Below are positions 25,432 to 33,558 of a stretch of 33,646 nucleotides of DNA, in pieces. Both the position numbers and the translations under genes were made by a program. Numbering within the stretch: the stretch's first letter is position 1; each line of letters opens with the position of its first letter. Source of the DNA: Clostridiales bacterium (GTDB lineage Bacteria > Bacillota > Clostridia > Clostridiales > Clostridiaceae); assembly GCA_012519155.1 (NCBI GenBank), contig JAAYQS010000197.1, forward strand, positions 1 through 33,646, given 5' to 3'. The notes beneath the pieces are model-generated. The model saw only the letters and a program-made list of their open reading frames with translations, did not search any database and was not told the DNA's origin.

Positions 25432-26355
25432 TTAATTATTATTAGAAACAGAATTTTCCTCATCCATTCTCTTTGTAATAATATCAACAGGTGTAATTTC
25501 AGACATTAAAGAATATCTATAGTTTACTGCTGCTGCTTCAATTATAACTGCTATATTTCTACCTGGAGTTACAGGAACCGTAAGCTTTCTAACTTTTACA
25601 CCTAGTATTTCCATATATTCGTAATCTATGCCTAATCTATCATAATTATTATCCTGCTTCCATGTTTCAAAATGCATAACAAGCTGTATTTCTTTTTCTT
25701 GAAGTACAGAACTTAATCCATAAAGGGATGGTACATCAATAATTCCAATTCCTCTTACTTCAAGCATACCAATTGTAACCTTTGGAGATGTTCCTATAAG
25801 GGTTCCATCAATTTCCTTAATATCAACAGCATCATCTGTAATAAGTCTATGACCTCTCTTTATAAGTTCAAGAGCTGTTTCACTTTTACCAATTCCACTT
25901 TCACCTGTAATTAATATTCCTATACCTGATACATCTACTAAAACCCCATGAATTCTAGTTTCTGGTGCAAGTTTAGTTGTTAAGTACATTGTTACTTTAT
26001 TAATTATCTGAGTTGTTACTAATTGACTTCTAAGAACCCATGCATTTTTCTTTTGAGCTGCTAGTATAAGCTCCTCATGGACCTCAAGACCTCTTGAGAT
26101 AATTATACATGCCATATCAAAAGAAAAATATTTTTTTAGTCTTTTTTTTCTAATCTCAGGTTGCATATCATCTAAAAAGCTCCACTCTGCTTTTCCTATA
26201 ACCTGCACTCTTTCTGGGACAAAGTAATTATAATAACCTGATAGCTGAAGTCCAGGTCTATTTATATCGTTTACAGTAATTTCTTTATCCTTATCCCCTT
26301 CAACTAAAACTTCCAATTTTAAATCCTCAATAAGTTTTCCTACTGTTACTGCCAA
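25432..26355 (-). CDS. hprK: HPr kinase/phosphorylase
   Basis: Bifunctional regulator of 307 residues that phosphorylates HPr on Ser46 when sugar intermediates are abundant and removes the phosphate when they are not; P-Ser-HPr is the co-repressor of CcpA. The N-terminal substrate-recognition domain (about 1-130) is followed by the kinase domain: Walker A GESGIGKS (about 154-161), LITDDAVDI, the signature VRGIGIIDV, and the K-loop VPVTPGRNIAVIIEAAA near 265-285. Length is typical. It starts 11 bases after the DUF896 gene and shares its promoter. The last bases border the dispersed repeat. The cre-like site upstream of the secreted amylase shows a likely target of this pathway in the same window. 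Confidence 0.96.
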   Translation of the reverse strand: MAVTVGKLIEDLKLEVLVEGDKDKEITVNDINRPGLQLSGYYNYFVPERVQVIGKAEWSFLDDMQPEIRKKRLKKYFSFDMACIIISRGLEVHEELILAAQKKNAWVLRSQLVTTQIINKVTMYLTTKLAPETRIHGVLVDVSGIGILITGESGIGKSETALELIKRGHRLITDDAVDIKEIDGTLIGTSPKVTIGMLEVRGIGIIDVPSLYGLSSVLQEKEIQLVMHFETWKQDNNYDRLGIDYEYMEILGVKVRKLTVPVTPGRNIAVIIEAAAVNYRYSLMSEITPVDIITKRMDEENSVSNNN

Positions 26356-26366
26356 ATTAATCCCCC

Positions 26367-26585
26367 CTATTTTTTTCTATATTCTAAACCATTTAATTGT
26401 GCCCTGAAATTTCTCTTTACATTATCTATGTATCTTTGTCTAAGTTTTTGTTGAAGTTCTTTTTCTTCATCAGTTAACCCTATTTGTTGACTTTTCTTAT
26501 ATAAATAATTTATGTTTTCTATTACTTCTTCAATTTTCATTTCACTAATATTTATTTCTTCAATCTTAATTTCTCTAATATCCAT
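26367..26585 (-). CDS. DUF896 family protein (YnzC-like)
   Basis: Small protein of 72 residues of the DUF896/YnzC family, a two-helix bundle of unknown function that in B. subtilis is encoded in the SOS-linked yneA-yneB-ynzC operon. The signature is visible: IENINYLYKKSQQIGLTDEE followed by KELQQKLRQRYIDNVKRNFR, with the conserved EE, LRQ-Y and FR positions. The frame is open from 26630, but the ATG at 26585 follows AAGGAG with 9-base spacing and gives the usual family length. It is the first gene of an operon with hprK. Confidence 0.85.
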   Translation of the reverse strand: MDIREIKIEEINISEMKIEEVIENINYLYKKSQQIGLTDEEKELQQKLRQRYIDNVKRNFRAQLNGLEYRKK

Positions 26586-26663
26586 ATGTTGATACTCCTT
26601 ATATATACTTTTATAATTATAAAAATCCAAACTACATACATTTAATAATTAAAACATACTATT

Positions 26664-26693
26664 ATTATTGCATATAAGAACTAATAATATCAA
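26664..26693 (-). promoter_or_regulatory. Promoter of the DUF896-hprK operon
   Basis: On the minus strand, TTGATA, 18-base spacer ending in TGC, then AATAAT. It leaves a leader of about 70 bases. In the surrounding gene-free stretch (26586-26936) I see only this promoter and the divergent one at 26860-26887. Confidence 0.65.
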
Positions 26694-26859
26694 CCTTTAT
26701 TGTTAATTTCATATAAAAGGCATATTAAGAAAATTACTTTTAGACATTTTTCTTTTTGTATATCCTTAATGTAAATATTTTAGATATGGTTTTATTAAAT
26801 AAAATAATTATTTCATTTAAAATTGTTAATAATTGTCACAGAATGGCGTATGAAATATT

Positions 26860-26905
26860 TTTACAATTATGTATAAAATGGTATAATATATACATACTTA
26901 AGTAT
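26860..26905 (+). promoter_or_regulatory. Promoter and palindromic operator of the small membrane protein gene
   Basis: TTTACA, 16-base spacer ending in TGG, TATAAT (26882-26887). A perfect 12-bp palindrome ATACTTAAGTAT at 26894-26905 covers the expected transcription start, where a bound repressor would block initiation. It does not match a LexA box. Confidence 0.65.
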
Positions 26906-26936
26906 AATAATTTATGAAAGGAGAGGAGATTAGATT

Positions 26937-27146
26937 ATGAACTCAAAAAGAATATTAAAAAAAATTGAGAGGAGGAAAATGTTATTAAATTTCTTACTAT
27001 TATTCCTCCCTCCAACATGTATTTTGTCAGTAAAATTGTCACAAAATTTAGATTTGTACATTCATAAATATCAAAATTTTATTGCAAAAAAATATAAGGT
27101 AGCTAACTCACAAAATTACTTTTTTGTAGAAGATATTGCTGCATAA
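26937..27146 (+). CDS. Small single-pass membrane protein with two candidate starts
   Basis: Protein of 69 residues, unrecognised. It has a basic N-terminus (NSKRILKKIERRK), a hydrophobic segment (LLNFLLLFLPPTCILSV, about 16-32) and a polar C-terminal tail with several aromatic residues. The ATG at 26937 follows GGAGAGGAG with 8-base spacing, and promoter, operator and terminator all fit, so I consider it real. A second ATG at 26979 (codon 15) has its own strong site, GAGAGGAGG, just before it, and would give a shorter form without the basic extension. It is divergent from DUF896-hprK. Function unknown; the resemblance of the layout to dual-start holins is only formal. Confidence 0.65.
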   Translation: MNSKRILKKIERRKMLLNFLLLFLPPTCILSVKLSQNLDLYIHKYQNFIAKKYKVANSQNYFFVEDIAA

Positions 27147-27191
27147 TAAATAGTATTTTTAAAATACATATATTTATTTATAATATATTTT

Positions 27192-27240
27192 AAAAAAGGT
27201 TGTCCACAGCATTTTTATTGCAATTTGGACAACCTTTTTT
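27192..27240. terminator. Bidirectional Rho-independent terminator
   Basis: Perfect 14-bp stem AAAAAAGGTTGTCC/GGACAACCTTTTTT with a 21-base loop between the convergent small membrane protein gene and the secreted amylase gene. Each strand ends in a run of T. Confidence 0.92.
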
Positions 27241-27247
27241 TATTATA

Positions 27248-29509
27248 CTATTTTAAATACTTACCACTTTCTCCTATTTTGCCACTTCCATTTAAAACAT
27301 ATACTCTCATGTTACCTTGTTCTATAGCTGGAATAGTTAATGTACCATCACTATTTATAGTATCACCTGTAATTGCATCTACATATTTACCAGCTGGTAC
27401 TCCTGTAAATGTTGCACCACCTGAAACTGATACACATACAAAACTATCTGTCTTGTTATCTGTATATCTTCTCTTATAAGCCATTCCATCTCCTGAAACT
27501 CCTTCAGTTGAATATTGACCTTTTTGAAGTGCTGGAATTGCTCTTCTTATTTTATTCAATCTTATAATATGTTGTGCTAATGGATGCTTTAATGTTTCTG
27601 CCACTTTACCACTTGCTGTATATTCACCAAAATCAGTTGCAGTAACATCACCTTCTAAGTTTTCACCATAATATGCTCTTCCTGATTCTTCAAATGTTGT
27701 TTTTTGATTAGCAGGATCAATATTCTTACCTTTTTTGAATTCTATTTCAGAACCATAATAAATACAAGGAATTCCTCTAAATGTAAACATTAAATTTAAA
27801 TTTTCTGCCCAGACCTTTTGATCTTGATTAAATCTTTCCCCTTCTGGAGCACAATCTGGAGCATAGTCATGTGAATCAACATAAGTTACATTCCATGTTG
27901 GATCATTATAAGAATGATCTCCTGCAAGTGCAACACTAAATGCATCACGAGCATTCTTAAAGTTCCAATGCATTGGGAAATCTATAACATTCATTCCTGA
28001 GAACTTTGATCTATCTGGTGTGTGATAGTCATTTCCATTTAAGAAAGCATTATCGCTTGTTGGTTGACTCTCTATGTCCGCATTATCATTAAATTCTTCT
28101 TCTGTTAATTTAATATTATTTTCTGGATCATCACTCCATGGATATTCTTTACTTTCTTTCCAAGTATAGAATGGAGCTGATAAACCTGGAGTATTTCTAT
28201 ACCAGTAATTTCTATCTCTTGTACAAACTTCACCAAACATATAGAAATTATCTCCACCTGCTTTAGTAAGTTCTGGAAGTATAGATTCATTCCAAGTAAG
28301 TCTTGAAATATGTTTAACAGTATCAACTCTGAAGCCATCTACTCCCATTGAAATATACTTCTTATAACAATCATTTAAGTAATTAGTTACCTTTGGATTT
28401 TCTGTGTTTAAATCTACACAGTCACCAGCAATTTGAGCAAGTTGTGAATCATATTCATCCCAGTTAAAGTTACCATAGTGGTGATAAATATAATTAGTAT
28501 CATGGTTTACACCATCAGTATTCTTTAAAAGTGCAAGTCTCTTATCATATTGAATTCCTGGTTTTTGTGAAAAATATTCTTCTGCTGTTCCTAAACTTTC
28601 TGCTGTTGGAACCATGCAAGTTTCTGCACTTTCAAGTCCTGTATCTTTCTTTTTAAATGTCTTTAAAAGATTTTCTTCTCCCCAGTTTCCTGTATGATTG
28701 TAAACTATATCTTGAATTATTTTAAGTCCTTTTTCATGACATGCATCAATTAAATCTTGATATGTTGCTCCTGGTGATTCATATCTTGGATCAACTTTTG
28801 AGAAATTAATTGCATGATATCCATGATAATCAAGACCACTGGCATTTTCTACTACTGGAGTTATCCAAATAGCTGAGAAACCTAAAGCTTTAATATAATC
28901 AAGCTTTTCTATAAGACCTTTAAAGTCTCCTCTCCAACCTGGATCTCCTTCAGTTTTTTTCATGCTTGTATCTTCATCCCAACAATGAAGGTTATTATCT
29001 TTATAACCATCATAGAATCTAGTAGTCATAACAAAATAAATAGTTTCTTCTCTAAAATCTGTTCTGTCAGTAAGCTGAGAACCTGTTGTGCTACCTGCTT
29101 CACTGCCACCAGTTCCTGGCTTATCTTCACCACTATCACCTGATGTAGGATCTTCATCTGTCCATTTACCATCATTGTACCACCATTCACTAGAATTAGC
29201 AGTTAAGTCTTCTGTTTGATTTCCATTACCATCATTAAATAATAGATTGATTTTTGTTGCATTTTTGAATGTGTAAGTAAACCATCCATCTGAGTCTTCA
29301 TCCATATCTTCCCCTGGCCAATCTACTTCCTGATTCTTAGGAAGTGCATTCCAATAGTAAATTTTAGGATTACTAAAATCACCCTTATAATGAACAGTAA
29401 TAGTACTACTACTTGATTTTGCAGTTGTAGTAACAAATACACTTCCAACTAATAGTACCAAGCAAACAAAAAGGCTAATTAAACTTTTTTTACTTTTTAA
29501 TTTACTCAT
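27248..29509 (-). CDS. Secreted alpha-amylase with N-terminal starch-binding module
   Basis: Extracellular GH13 amylase of 753 residues for starch breakdown. It has a signal peptide (about 1-31), a CBM26-like starch-binding module (about 36-118, with IYYWNALP, WPGEDM and WWYNDGKW), a Gly/Ser/Asp-rich linker (about 119-147), the catalytic barrel (about 150-640) and a C-terminal beta domain. Catalytic residues: Asp396 in DGFRVDTVKH, Glu427 in FGEVCT, Asp548 in YVDSHD; region I is DIVYNHTG. The ATG follows AAGGGGG. It has its own promoter overlapped by a cre-like site and ends at the bidirectional terminator. It is distinct from the cytoplasmic amylase at 10782-12224. A deleted paralogue lies directly upstream. 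Confidence 0.93.
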   Translation of the reverse strand: MSKLKSKKSLISLFVCLVLLVGSVFVTTTAKSSSSTITVHYKGDFSNPKIYYWNALPKNQEVDWPGEDMDEDSDGWFTYTFKNATKINLLFNDGNGNQTEDLTANSSEWWYNDGKWTDEDPTSGDSGEDKPGTGGSEAGSTTGSQLTDRTDFREETIYFVMTTRFYDGYKDNNLHCWDEDTSMKKTEGDPGWRGDFKGLIEKLDYIKALGFSAIWITPVVENASGLDYHGYHAINFSKVDPRYESPGATYQDLIDACHEKGLKIIQDIVYNHTGNWGEENLLKTFKKKDTGLESAETCMVPTAESLGTAEEYFSQKPGIQYDKRLALLKNTDGVNHDTNYIYHHYGNFNWDEYDSQLAQIAGDCVDLNTENPKVTNYLNDCYKKYISMGVDGFRVDTVKHISRLTWNESILPELTKAGGDNFYMFGEVCTRDRNYWYRNTPGLSAPFYTWKESKEYPWSDDPENNIKLTEEEFNDNADIESQPTSDNAFLNGNDYHTPDRSKFSGMNVIDFPMHWNFKNARDAFSVALAGDHSYNDPTWNVTYVDSHDYAPDCAPEGERFNQDQKVWAENLNLMFTFRGIPCIYYGSEIEFKKGKNIDPANQKTTFEESGRAYYGENLEGDVTATDFGEYTASGKVAETLKHPLAQHIIRLNKIRRAIPALQKGQYSTEGVSGDGMAYKRRYTDNKTDSFVCVSVSGGATFTGVPAGKYVDAITGDTINSDGTLTIPAIEQGNMRVYVLNGSGKIGESGKYLK

Positions 29510-29569
29510 GATATCCCCCTTAGTTTTTTGTAAATTTAATTCAAAATTTGTTTACAATTACATAATATC

Positions 29570-29598
29570 ATATTAACATGTTTTTTAATCGTTTTCAA
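29570..29598 (-). promoter_or_regulatory. Amylase promoter overlapped by a cre-like CcpA site
   Basis: On the minus strand, TTGAAA, 17-base spacer, TAATAT. The sequence at 29583-29598, TTGAAAACGATTAAAA, covers the -35 box and fits the cre consensus WTGNNARCGNWWWCAW at all but one position. Binding there would block the promoter, as expected for catabolite repression of an amylase. Confidence 0.65.
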
Positions 29599-29617
29599 TT
29601 AATTTATTAAAAATAAA

Positions 29618-29640
29618 CTGCAGAAATTTTTATTCTGCAG
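29618..29640 (-). terminator. Terminator behind the amylase-derived pseudogene
   Basis: Stem CTGCAGAA/TTCTGCAG with a 7-base loop, followed on the minus strand by TTTATTTTT. It separates the pseudogene from the intact amylase. Confidence 0.8.
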
Positions 29641-29650
29641 CTTAATTTTT

Positions 29651-30054
29651 TTATTTTAAATATGGACTATATCCAGAAAGTTTTCCTGGAGCTTTTGTTT
29701 TACTTGTATCTAAAACATAGATTCTCATATTTGGTTTAGATATTGCATCAGTAGTTAAAGTTCCATCTGATACTACAGCTTTATTACCTGTTATAGCATC
29801 TGTAAACCAACCATTATCTTCACTTTTCATTTTCTTCCCTGGCCAGTCTACTTCTAAGTTTTTCGGTAACGAATTCCAATAATATATTTTAGGATTTTCA
29901 TATTCATCTTTATAATGAATTATTATCCCATTGCTAGTTGAAGAAGCAAATATACTTCTTGAACTTCCTGCAGCAGTTATTATTAAAGTAAGCATACTAC
30001 AATACTTACAAAAACAGTAGCTACTGTTTTCTTTTTTGTTATCATTTTTATCCC
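29651..30054 (-). pseudogene. Internally deleted, frameshifted paralogue of the secreted amylase
   Basis: From an ATG near 30046 with GTGGGGAT before it, the minus strand encodes a signal peptide start MITKKKTVATVFVSIVVCLL and then hits a TAA. In the neighbouring frame the sequence goes on LIITAAGSSRSIFASS, then the first half of a CBM26 module (IIIHYKDEYENPKIYYWN, WPGKKM) matching the intact amylase. Directly after GWF it jumps, in frame, to TDAITGNKAVVSDGTLT and PNMRIYVLD, the extreme C-terminus of the amylase (VDAITGDTINSDGTLT, NMRVYVLN). About 600 codons, including the whole catalytic barrel, are gone. A one-base slip in the signal peptide adds to the loss. An alternative open frame from 30079 has no good ribosome binding site. 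Confidence 0.8.
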
Positions 30055-30088
30055 CACTTTTTATTAAAAATGTATTCATTTTCCTTTT

Positions 30089-30117
30089 ATATTAACTCAT
30101 TATTCAATTTTTTTCAA
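30089..30117 (-). promoter_or_regulatory. Promoter relic of the amylase paralogue
   Basis: TTGAAA, 17-base spacer, TAATAT on the minus strand, the same boxes and spacing as the intact amylase promoter. The cre core CG is absent here (TTGAAAAAAATTGAAT). Confidence 0.55.
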
Positions 30118-30120
30118 TAC

Positions 30121-30350
30121 AAAAAACACCTCAATACTAAGTATTGAGGTGCTAAAAACTAATCATTTCCCAACATGCCGTTTGTCTACTTATCCATACC
30201 TGCGCCTCGCAGGTGGGTTCTGCTCATATTACTTTTGTTATCTTCTGCCACAAAGTGAAATATGAAGTCCAACAGCCATAATATTATTGCAAATCCCGGA
30301 AATGTAATGTAGGTTGAAACAGTAAACTAGGCGAACATCTCAGGACTTTT
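30121..30350 (-). ncRNA. ssrS: 6S RNA
   Basis: A transcription unit without a protein gene: promoter, structured RNA of about 200 bases, terminator. The 5' end reads AGTCCTGAGATGTTCGCCTA, close to the start of Firmicute 6S RNA (AGUCCUGAUGUGUU), and can pair with GGCATGTTGGGA near the 3' end to form the closing stem around a large internal region. An internal hairpin ACCTGCG/CGCAGGT is strong. The RNA ends in the hairpin CACCTCAATAC/GTATTGAGGTG (30127-30151) and a T6 run. 6S RNA mimics an open promoter and binds RNA polymerase with the vegetative sigma factor. The call is from the 5' sequence and architecture, so a covariance-model search would be the decisive test. Confidence 0.72.
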
Positions 30351-30368
30351 TATTTAATTTATGTATTT

Positions 30369-30396
30369 ATTATAGCATATAATTTAATCTTTTCAA
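30369..30396 (-). promoter_or_regulatory. Promoter of the 6S RNA gene
   Basis: On the minus strand, TTGAAA, 16-base spacer ending in TGC, TATAAT. The predicted start is about 15 bases before the AGTCC that begins the recognised RNA, so a short leader may be processed. Confidence 0.8.
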
Positions 30397-30468
30397 GTAC
30401 TTATTTTAAATAATGTAATCGTTTATTGTTACTATTTTTTGAATATTTTGTTACTAAATTATTTATAT

Positions 30469-30852
30469 TTATTGATCTAGGAAATCTTCAAAATCTATAT
30501 CTGTTGAATCAGCACTAAATACTACTAATCCCTTGAAAAATTCTATGTGATTTTCATATTCTTCTATTTGTCTAAATTCACCATCCACATCAAATTCTTC
30601 ACAAATTTCTTCTACTATCTCTTGAATATTGTCCTTTGCAATATCAACTAGATAAGGCAAATACCAATTTTCATACCACTCAGTACTTCCTTCTTCACAA
30701 TCTCCCTCTTCATTGGAATAAGCTTCTGCTGCACTAATTTCATCCTTATCATAATCATAACAAAATTTAACTGCTATATATTCTTTAGTTGATTTTACTA
30801 CTTCTAATTCTGTTAATCCATTACTTTCTAAATAATCTACTATTTCTTCCAT
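30469..30852 (-). CDS. Small acidic protein of unknown function
   Basis: Protein of 127 residues, very acidic (many Asp/Glu; for example EEGDCEEGSTEWYENWYLPY and EEICEEFDVDGEF), without signal peptide, membrane helix or recognised motif. It begins MEEIVDYLESNGLTELEVVK. A GGAG site precedes the ATG with long spacing. It is 14 bases after the DUF1292 gene and probably co-transcribed with it. I do not recognise the family; a cytoplasmic alpha/beta fold is likely from the pattern of residues. Confidence 0.7.
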   Translation of the reverse strand: MEEIVDYLESNGLTELEVVKSTKEYIAVKFCYDYDKDEISAAEAYSNEEGDCEEGSTEWYENWYLPYLVDIAKDNIQEIVEEICEEFDVDGEFRQIEEYENHIEFFKGLVVFSADSTDIDFEDFLDQ

Positions 30853-30866
30853 TTTATGTCACACTC

Positions 30867-31109
30867 CTACTCGAATAGCTTATCATATGCATCCTTAACC
30901 CTATTAAATTCTTCATCATCCTCTACTAAATTATATTCTTCTTTATCATTTACTTTATCTATTCTAAATGCAAATACATCATCACTATCTTCATCTAAAG
31001 GTGCTAATAATAAGTATTCTTTTTTTTCAATATTTATTCTTTCTACTACCTCTAATTCAATTTCATTGCCATCTTCATCCATAAATTTCATTATATTTTT
31101 TTGTTCCAA
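30867..31109 (-). CDS. DUF1292 family protein
   Basis: Protein of 80 residues matching DUF1292 (YrzB-like): a short acidic beta-rich protein with FMDEDGNEIELEVVERINIE, then EYLLLAPLDEDSDDVFAFRI, ending FNRVKDAYDKLFE. The function of the family is unknown. The start codon is TTG at 31109, with GGGGTGAT before it; the internal ATG at codon 7 lacks a site. A strong promoter lies 33-60 bases upstream. It leads a two-gene operon with the acidic protein gene. Confidence 0.85.
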   Translation of the reverse strand: MEQKNIMKFMDEDGNEIELEVVERINIEKKEYLLLAPLDEDSDDVFAFRIDKVNDKEEYNLVEDDEEFNRVKDAYDKLFE

Positions 31110-31141
31110 AAAATCACCCCTATTTATAATTTAGTATGATA

Positions 31142-31170
31142 ATTTTATATTTTTTATTATTTCTAGTCAA
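31142..31170 (-). promoter_or_regulatory. Promoter of the DUF1292 operon
   Basis: On the minus strand, TTGACT, 17-base spacer, TAAAAT, located between the helD stop and the DUF1292 start. Confidence 0.7.
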
Positions 31171-31228
31171 GTAATATCTAAAAATATTTTAAATCTTGTA
31201 AATATTTTTACACTTTTGTAATTTAAAA

Positions 31229-33514
31229 TTAAATAAATTGTGTAATACTGAAATTTTCATCATATATAATATATTCCTCATGAAGTGCTCTTGTAAGAGA
31301 AACATATAATAATCTTTTATCTAAAATATTATCACTATAATACTTATCAGTAGGATTAAAAATTATTGTACAATCAAATTCTAACCCTTTTGTAAGATAG
31401 GATGGAATAATTATAATATCACTATCTATCATTTTTTCCTTACCACTTACTAATGTATACTTATATTTAATTTTTCTCTTTAAAAATTTATTAAGAACTT
31501 TTGCAGTTTCTAAATCTTTTGTAATAATTGCAATTGTACTTTTTCCTAAATCATGTACTTTTTTTATTATTAGCTCTATTAATGATATATATTCATTTTT
31601 GCAACTAGCTTTAAGTATTTTAGGCTTATTTCCATGTCTTAAAACTGGCTTTGCACTAATAAGCCCAACATTTTGTGCTTTTAAAACTTTATCAGCAAAT
31701 TCTATTATTTCTACTGTTGATCTATAACTTTGGGAAAGCTCCTTAAAGGTGCCTTTACCTAAGAATAATTTTTCTGTTATATCATCCCATTTTTTTAGAC
31801 CTTTATAATAATATATTCCTTGAGCTAAATCACCAACTAATGTCAAAGAATTGTTAGTAGAAAATTCACTTACTAAAAATACTTGAAAAGGACTATAATC
31901 CTGGGCTTCATCTACTACTATATGTTTAAACTTTTCCTTTTCTTCTATACCCTCAAGCAAATTCCTAATATGTGCAAGGGCAGGCATATCATCTTCATCT
32001 ATAATATTATTTTCACAATTGTAATTATATTCATCTTTCATAAATTCATACAAATCTTCAGGAATTTCCTTATCAGCAGCTAAAAAGAATGCTTCTTTAT
32101 TATTAAAAAAATCATAATAAATATCTTTTGAATTTATTCCTCTCCAGTTTTTAAAATAATCATTAAAAACCTTTTTAGCATTTTTCTTTATGGAATCTTT
32201 TATCTTGTCACGTGCTTCATATACTTCTATAAGCTTTTCTCTTCTTTCTTTAGAATCTTCCATTTCCTTTTTTACTGATACAATCTGACTATTCCATTTT
32301 TGATCTATTAATATTAATATATTTTCCATTTTATTTTTTAATTTACCATTAAGATGCTTTTTTATTTCATCTTTTCTTTTGTTAATAGGATAATATTTAA
32401 GATCGTTAAAATACAGCCTCATAATTTCTTTTTTAGAAAATAGACAATATCCTTCAACTTTAATATCCTCTATTTCAAGAGAAGTTCCCTCTAAAAGTAC
32501 AATATATCTATCTATAATAGATTTAAATGTAAGAGTTCCTCGCATTTTGCTTGATCTTACCATTAAGTTTTTTCTATTTTGATCCTTTTCTTCTATTATA
32601 TTTGCAAGCTTTTGATCCTTATTGTATATTTTGCCTCTTAGTTTTAACTTTTTAAGTATAAGCTCTTCAAATGTACTTTGATTTACTTTATCAGCTCCAA
32701 GGTTTGGCAGTATATCTGATATATAATTTAAAAATAATTTATTAGGTGCAAGAACTAAAATTTCTTCTCCTTTTATAGCTTCTCTATATCTATATAAAAG
32801 ATATGCAAGCCTATGAAGTGCTATAGTAGTTTTACCAGAACCTGCTGATCCTTGCACAATTAACGGAATATTTTTAGGCCATCTTATAATATCATTTTGT
32901 TCTTTTTGTATTGTTGCAACTACTTCCTTAAGCTTTTTACCTGTATTTTCTTCTAGATTTATTTTTAAAAATTCATCTACAAGACCTTCTTCATTATTTA
33001 AAATAATTTCATTTATTCCTTCATCAAAGATTCTATCTAAATTATGATTATTATCATATAAAAATTTTCTTTTTAAATTAAGCTCACCTTCTATTATTCC
33101 CTTGGGTGCCTTATAATATACCTTACCTCCAGTGCCACTATAATAAAGATCCGCAATAGGTGCTCTCCAGTCAACTACAATTTCTTCTCCATCCTTACTA
33201 CTATTTATTCCTTTTTTTCCTATATATATACTTTCCTCATCACCCATGTATTCTCTAAAATCAATACGTCCAAAATAAGGCTCATCTATAGCTGATTCAT
33301 ATTTTCTTATATCCTTAAGCAAAACATTATATATTTTTTCTGATGTTTCCTTTTCTTCACTATAGCTTCCCTTAGCTTCCTTACTTAAAGCTTTATATTT
33401 TTCAAAAGCATTTTCTAAATTATCATTTTTTATTTCAAGTTCCTTTTTTATTAATTTTCTTTTTTCTTTTAAAACTTCTCTTTCACACTCTAACTCTGAG
33501 TTCACTGTTAACAA
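31229..33514 (-). CDS. helD: HelD, RNA polymerase recycling ATPase (UvrD-like)
   Basis: Superfamily 1 helicase-like protein of 761 residues (B. subtilis HelD 774). HelD frees stalled RNA polymerase from DNA by pushing arms into its channels. The N-terminal coiled coil (about 5-75) corresponds to the secondary-channel arm; EPYFGRIDF follows and is typical of HelD. The ATPase core has GSAGSGKTTIALHRLAYLLY (Walker A, 222-229), HIVVDEAQDYSPFQVF (Walker B), LVGDLAQGIY, SQSYRSTVEII, TKGLEFDCTIIF and LLYVSLTRALHE. The long insertion between the ATPase motifs (about 300-490) is the clamp arm. The start is TTG at 33514 (AGGTG just before) or the GTG three codons on; spacing favours neither clearly. 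No good terminator was seen downstream. Confidence 0.9.
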   Translation of the reverse strand: MLTVNSELECEREVLKEKRKLIKKELEIKNDNLENAFEKYKALSKEAKGSYSEEKETSEKIYNVLLKDIRKYESAIDEPYFGRIDFREYMGDEESIYIGKKGINSSKDGEEIVVDWRAPIADLYYSGTGGKVYYKAPKGIIEGELNLKRKFLYDNNHNLDRIFDEGINEIILNNEEGLVDEFLKINLEENTGKKLKEVVATIQKEQNDIIRWPKNIPLIVQGSAGSGKTTIALHRLAYLLYRYREAIKGEEILVLAPNKLFLNYISDILPNLGADKVNQSTFEELILKKLKLRGKIYNKDQKLANIIEEKDQNRKNLMVRSSKMRGTLTFKSIIDRYIVLLEGTSLEIEDIKVEGYCLFSKKEIMRLYFNDLKYYPINKRKDEIKKHLNGKLKNKMENILILIDQKWNSQIVSVKKEMEDSKERREKLIEVYEARDKIKDSIKKNAKKVFNDYFKNWRGINSKDIYYDFFNNKEAFFLAADKEIPEDLYEFMKDEYNYNCENNIIDEDDMPALAHIRNLLEGIEEKEKFKHIVVDEAQDYSPFQVFLVSEFSTNNSLTLVGDLAQGIYYYKGLKKWDDITEKLFLGKGTFKELSQSYRSTVEIIEFADKVLKAQNVGLISAKPVLRHGNKPKILKASCKNEYISLIELIIKKVHDLGKSTIAIITKDLETAKVLNKFLKRKIKYKYTLVSGKEKMIDSDIIIIPSYLTKGLEFDCTIIFNPTDKYYSDNILDKRLLYVSLTRALHEEYIIYDENFSITQFI

Positions 33515-33526
33515 TTACACCTGCTA

Positions 33527-33558
33527 CTTAAAATGTAATCAAATATAAACATTTTAAG
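33527..33558. promoter_or_regulatory. Inverted repeat upstream of helD
   Basis: Perfect 10-bp arms CTTAAAATGT/ACATTTTAAG separated by 12 bases, ending 13 bases before the helD start codon, close to or over its ribosome binding site. It could be an operator or a leader hairpin. The remaining bases to the window edge hold a small hairpin (AGTCG/CGACT) and nothing else I can name. Confidence 0.4.

Noticed and set aside
26894..26905. LexA/SOS box, suggested by DUF896 being SOS-linked in B. subtilis
   Set aside because: ATACTTAAGTAT lacks the GAAC...GTTC core, and the small membrane protein has no LysM domain as YneA does.
28105..28338. Minus-strand frame of 77 codons inside the secreted amylase gene
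   Set aside because: It is an alternative frame of the amylase catalytic region, without its own ribosome binding site.
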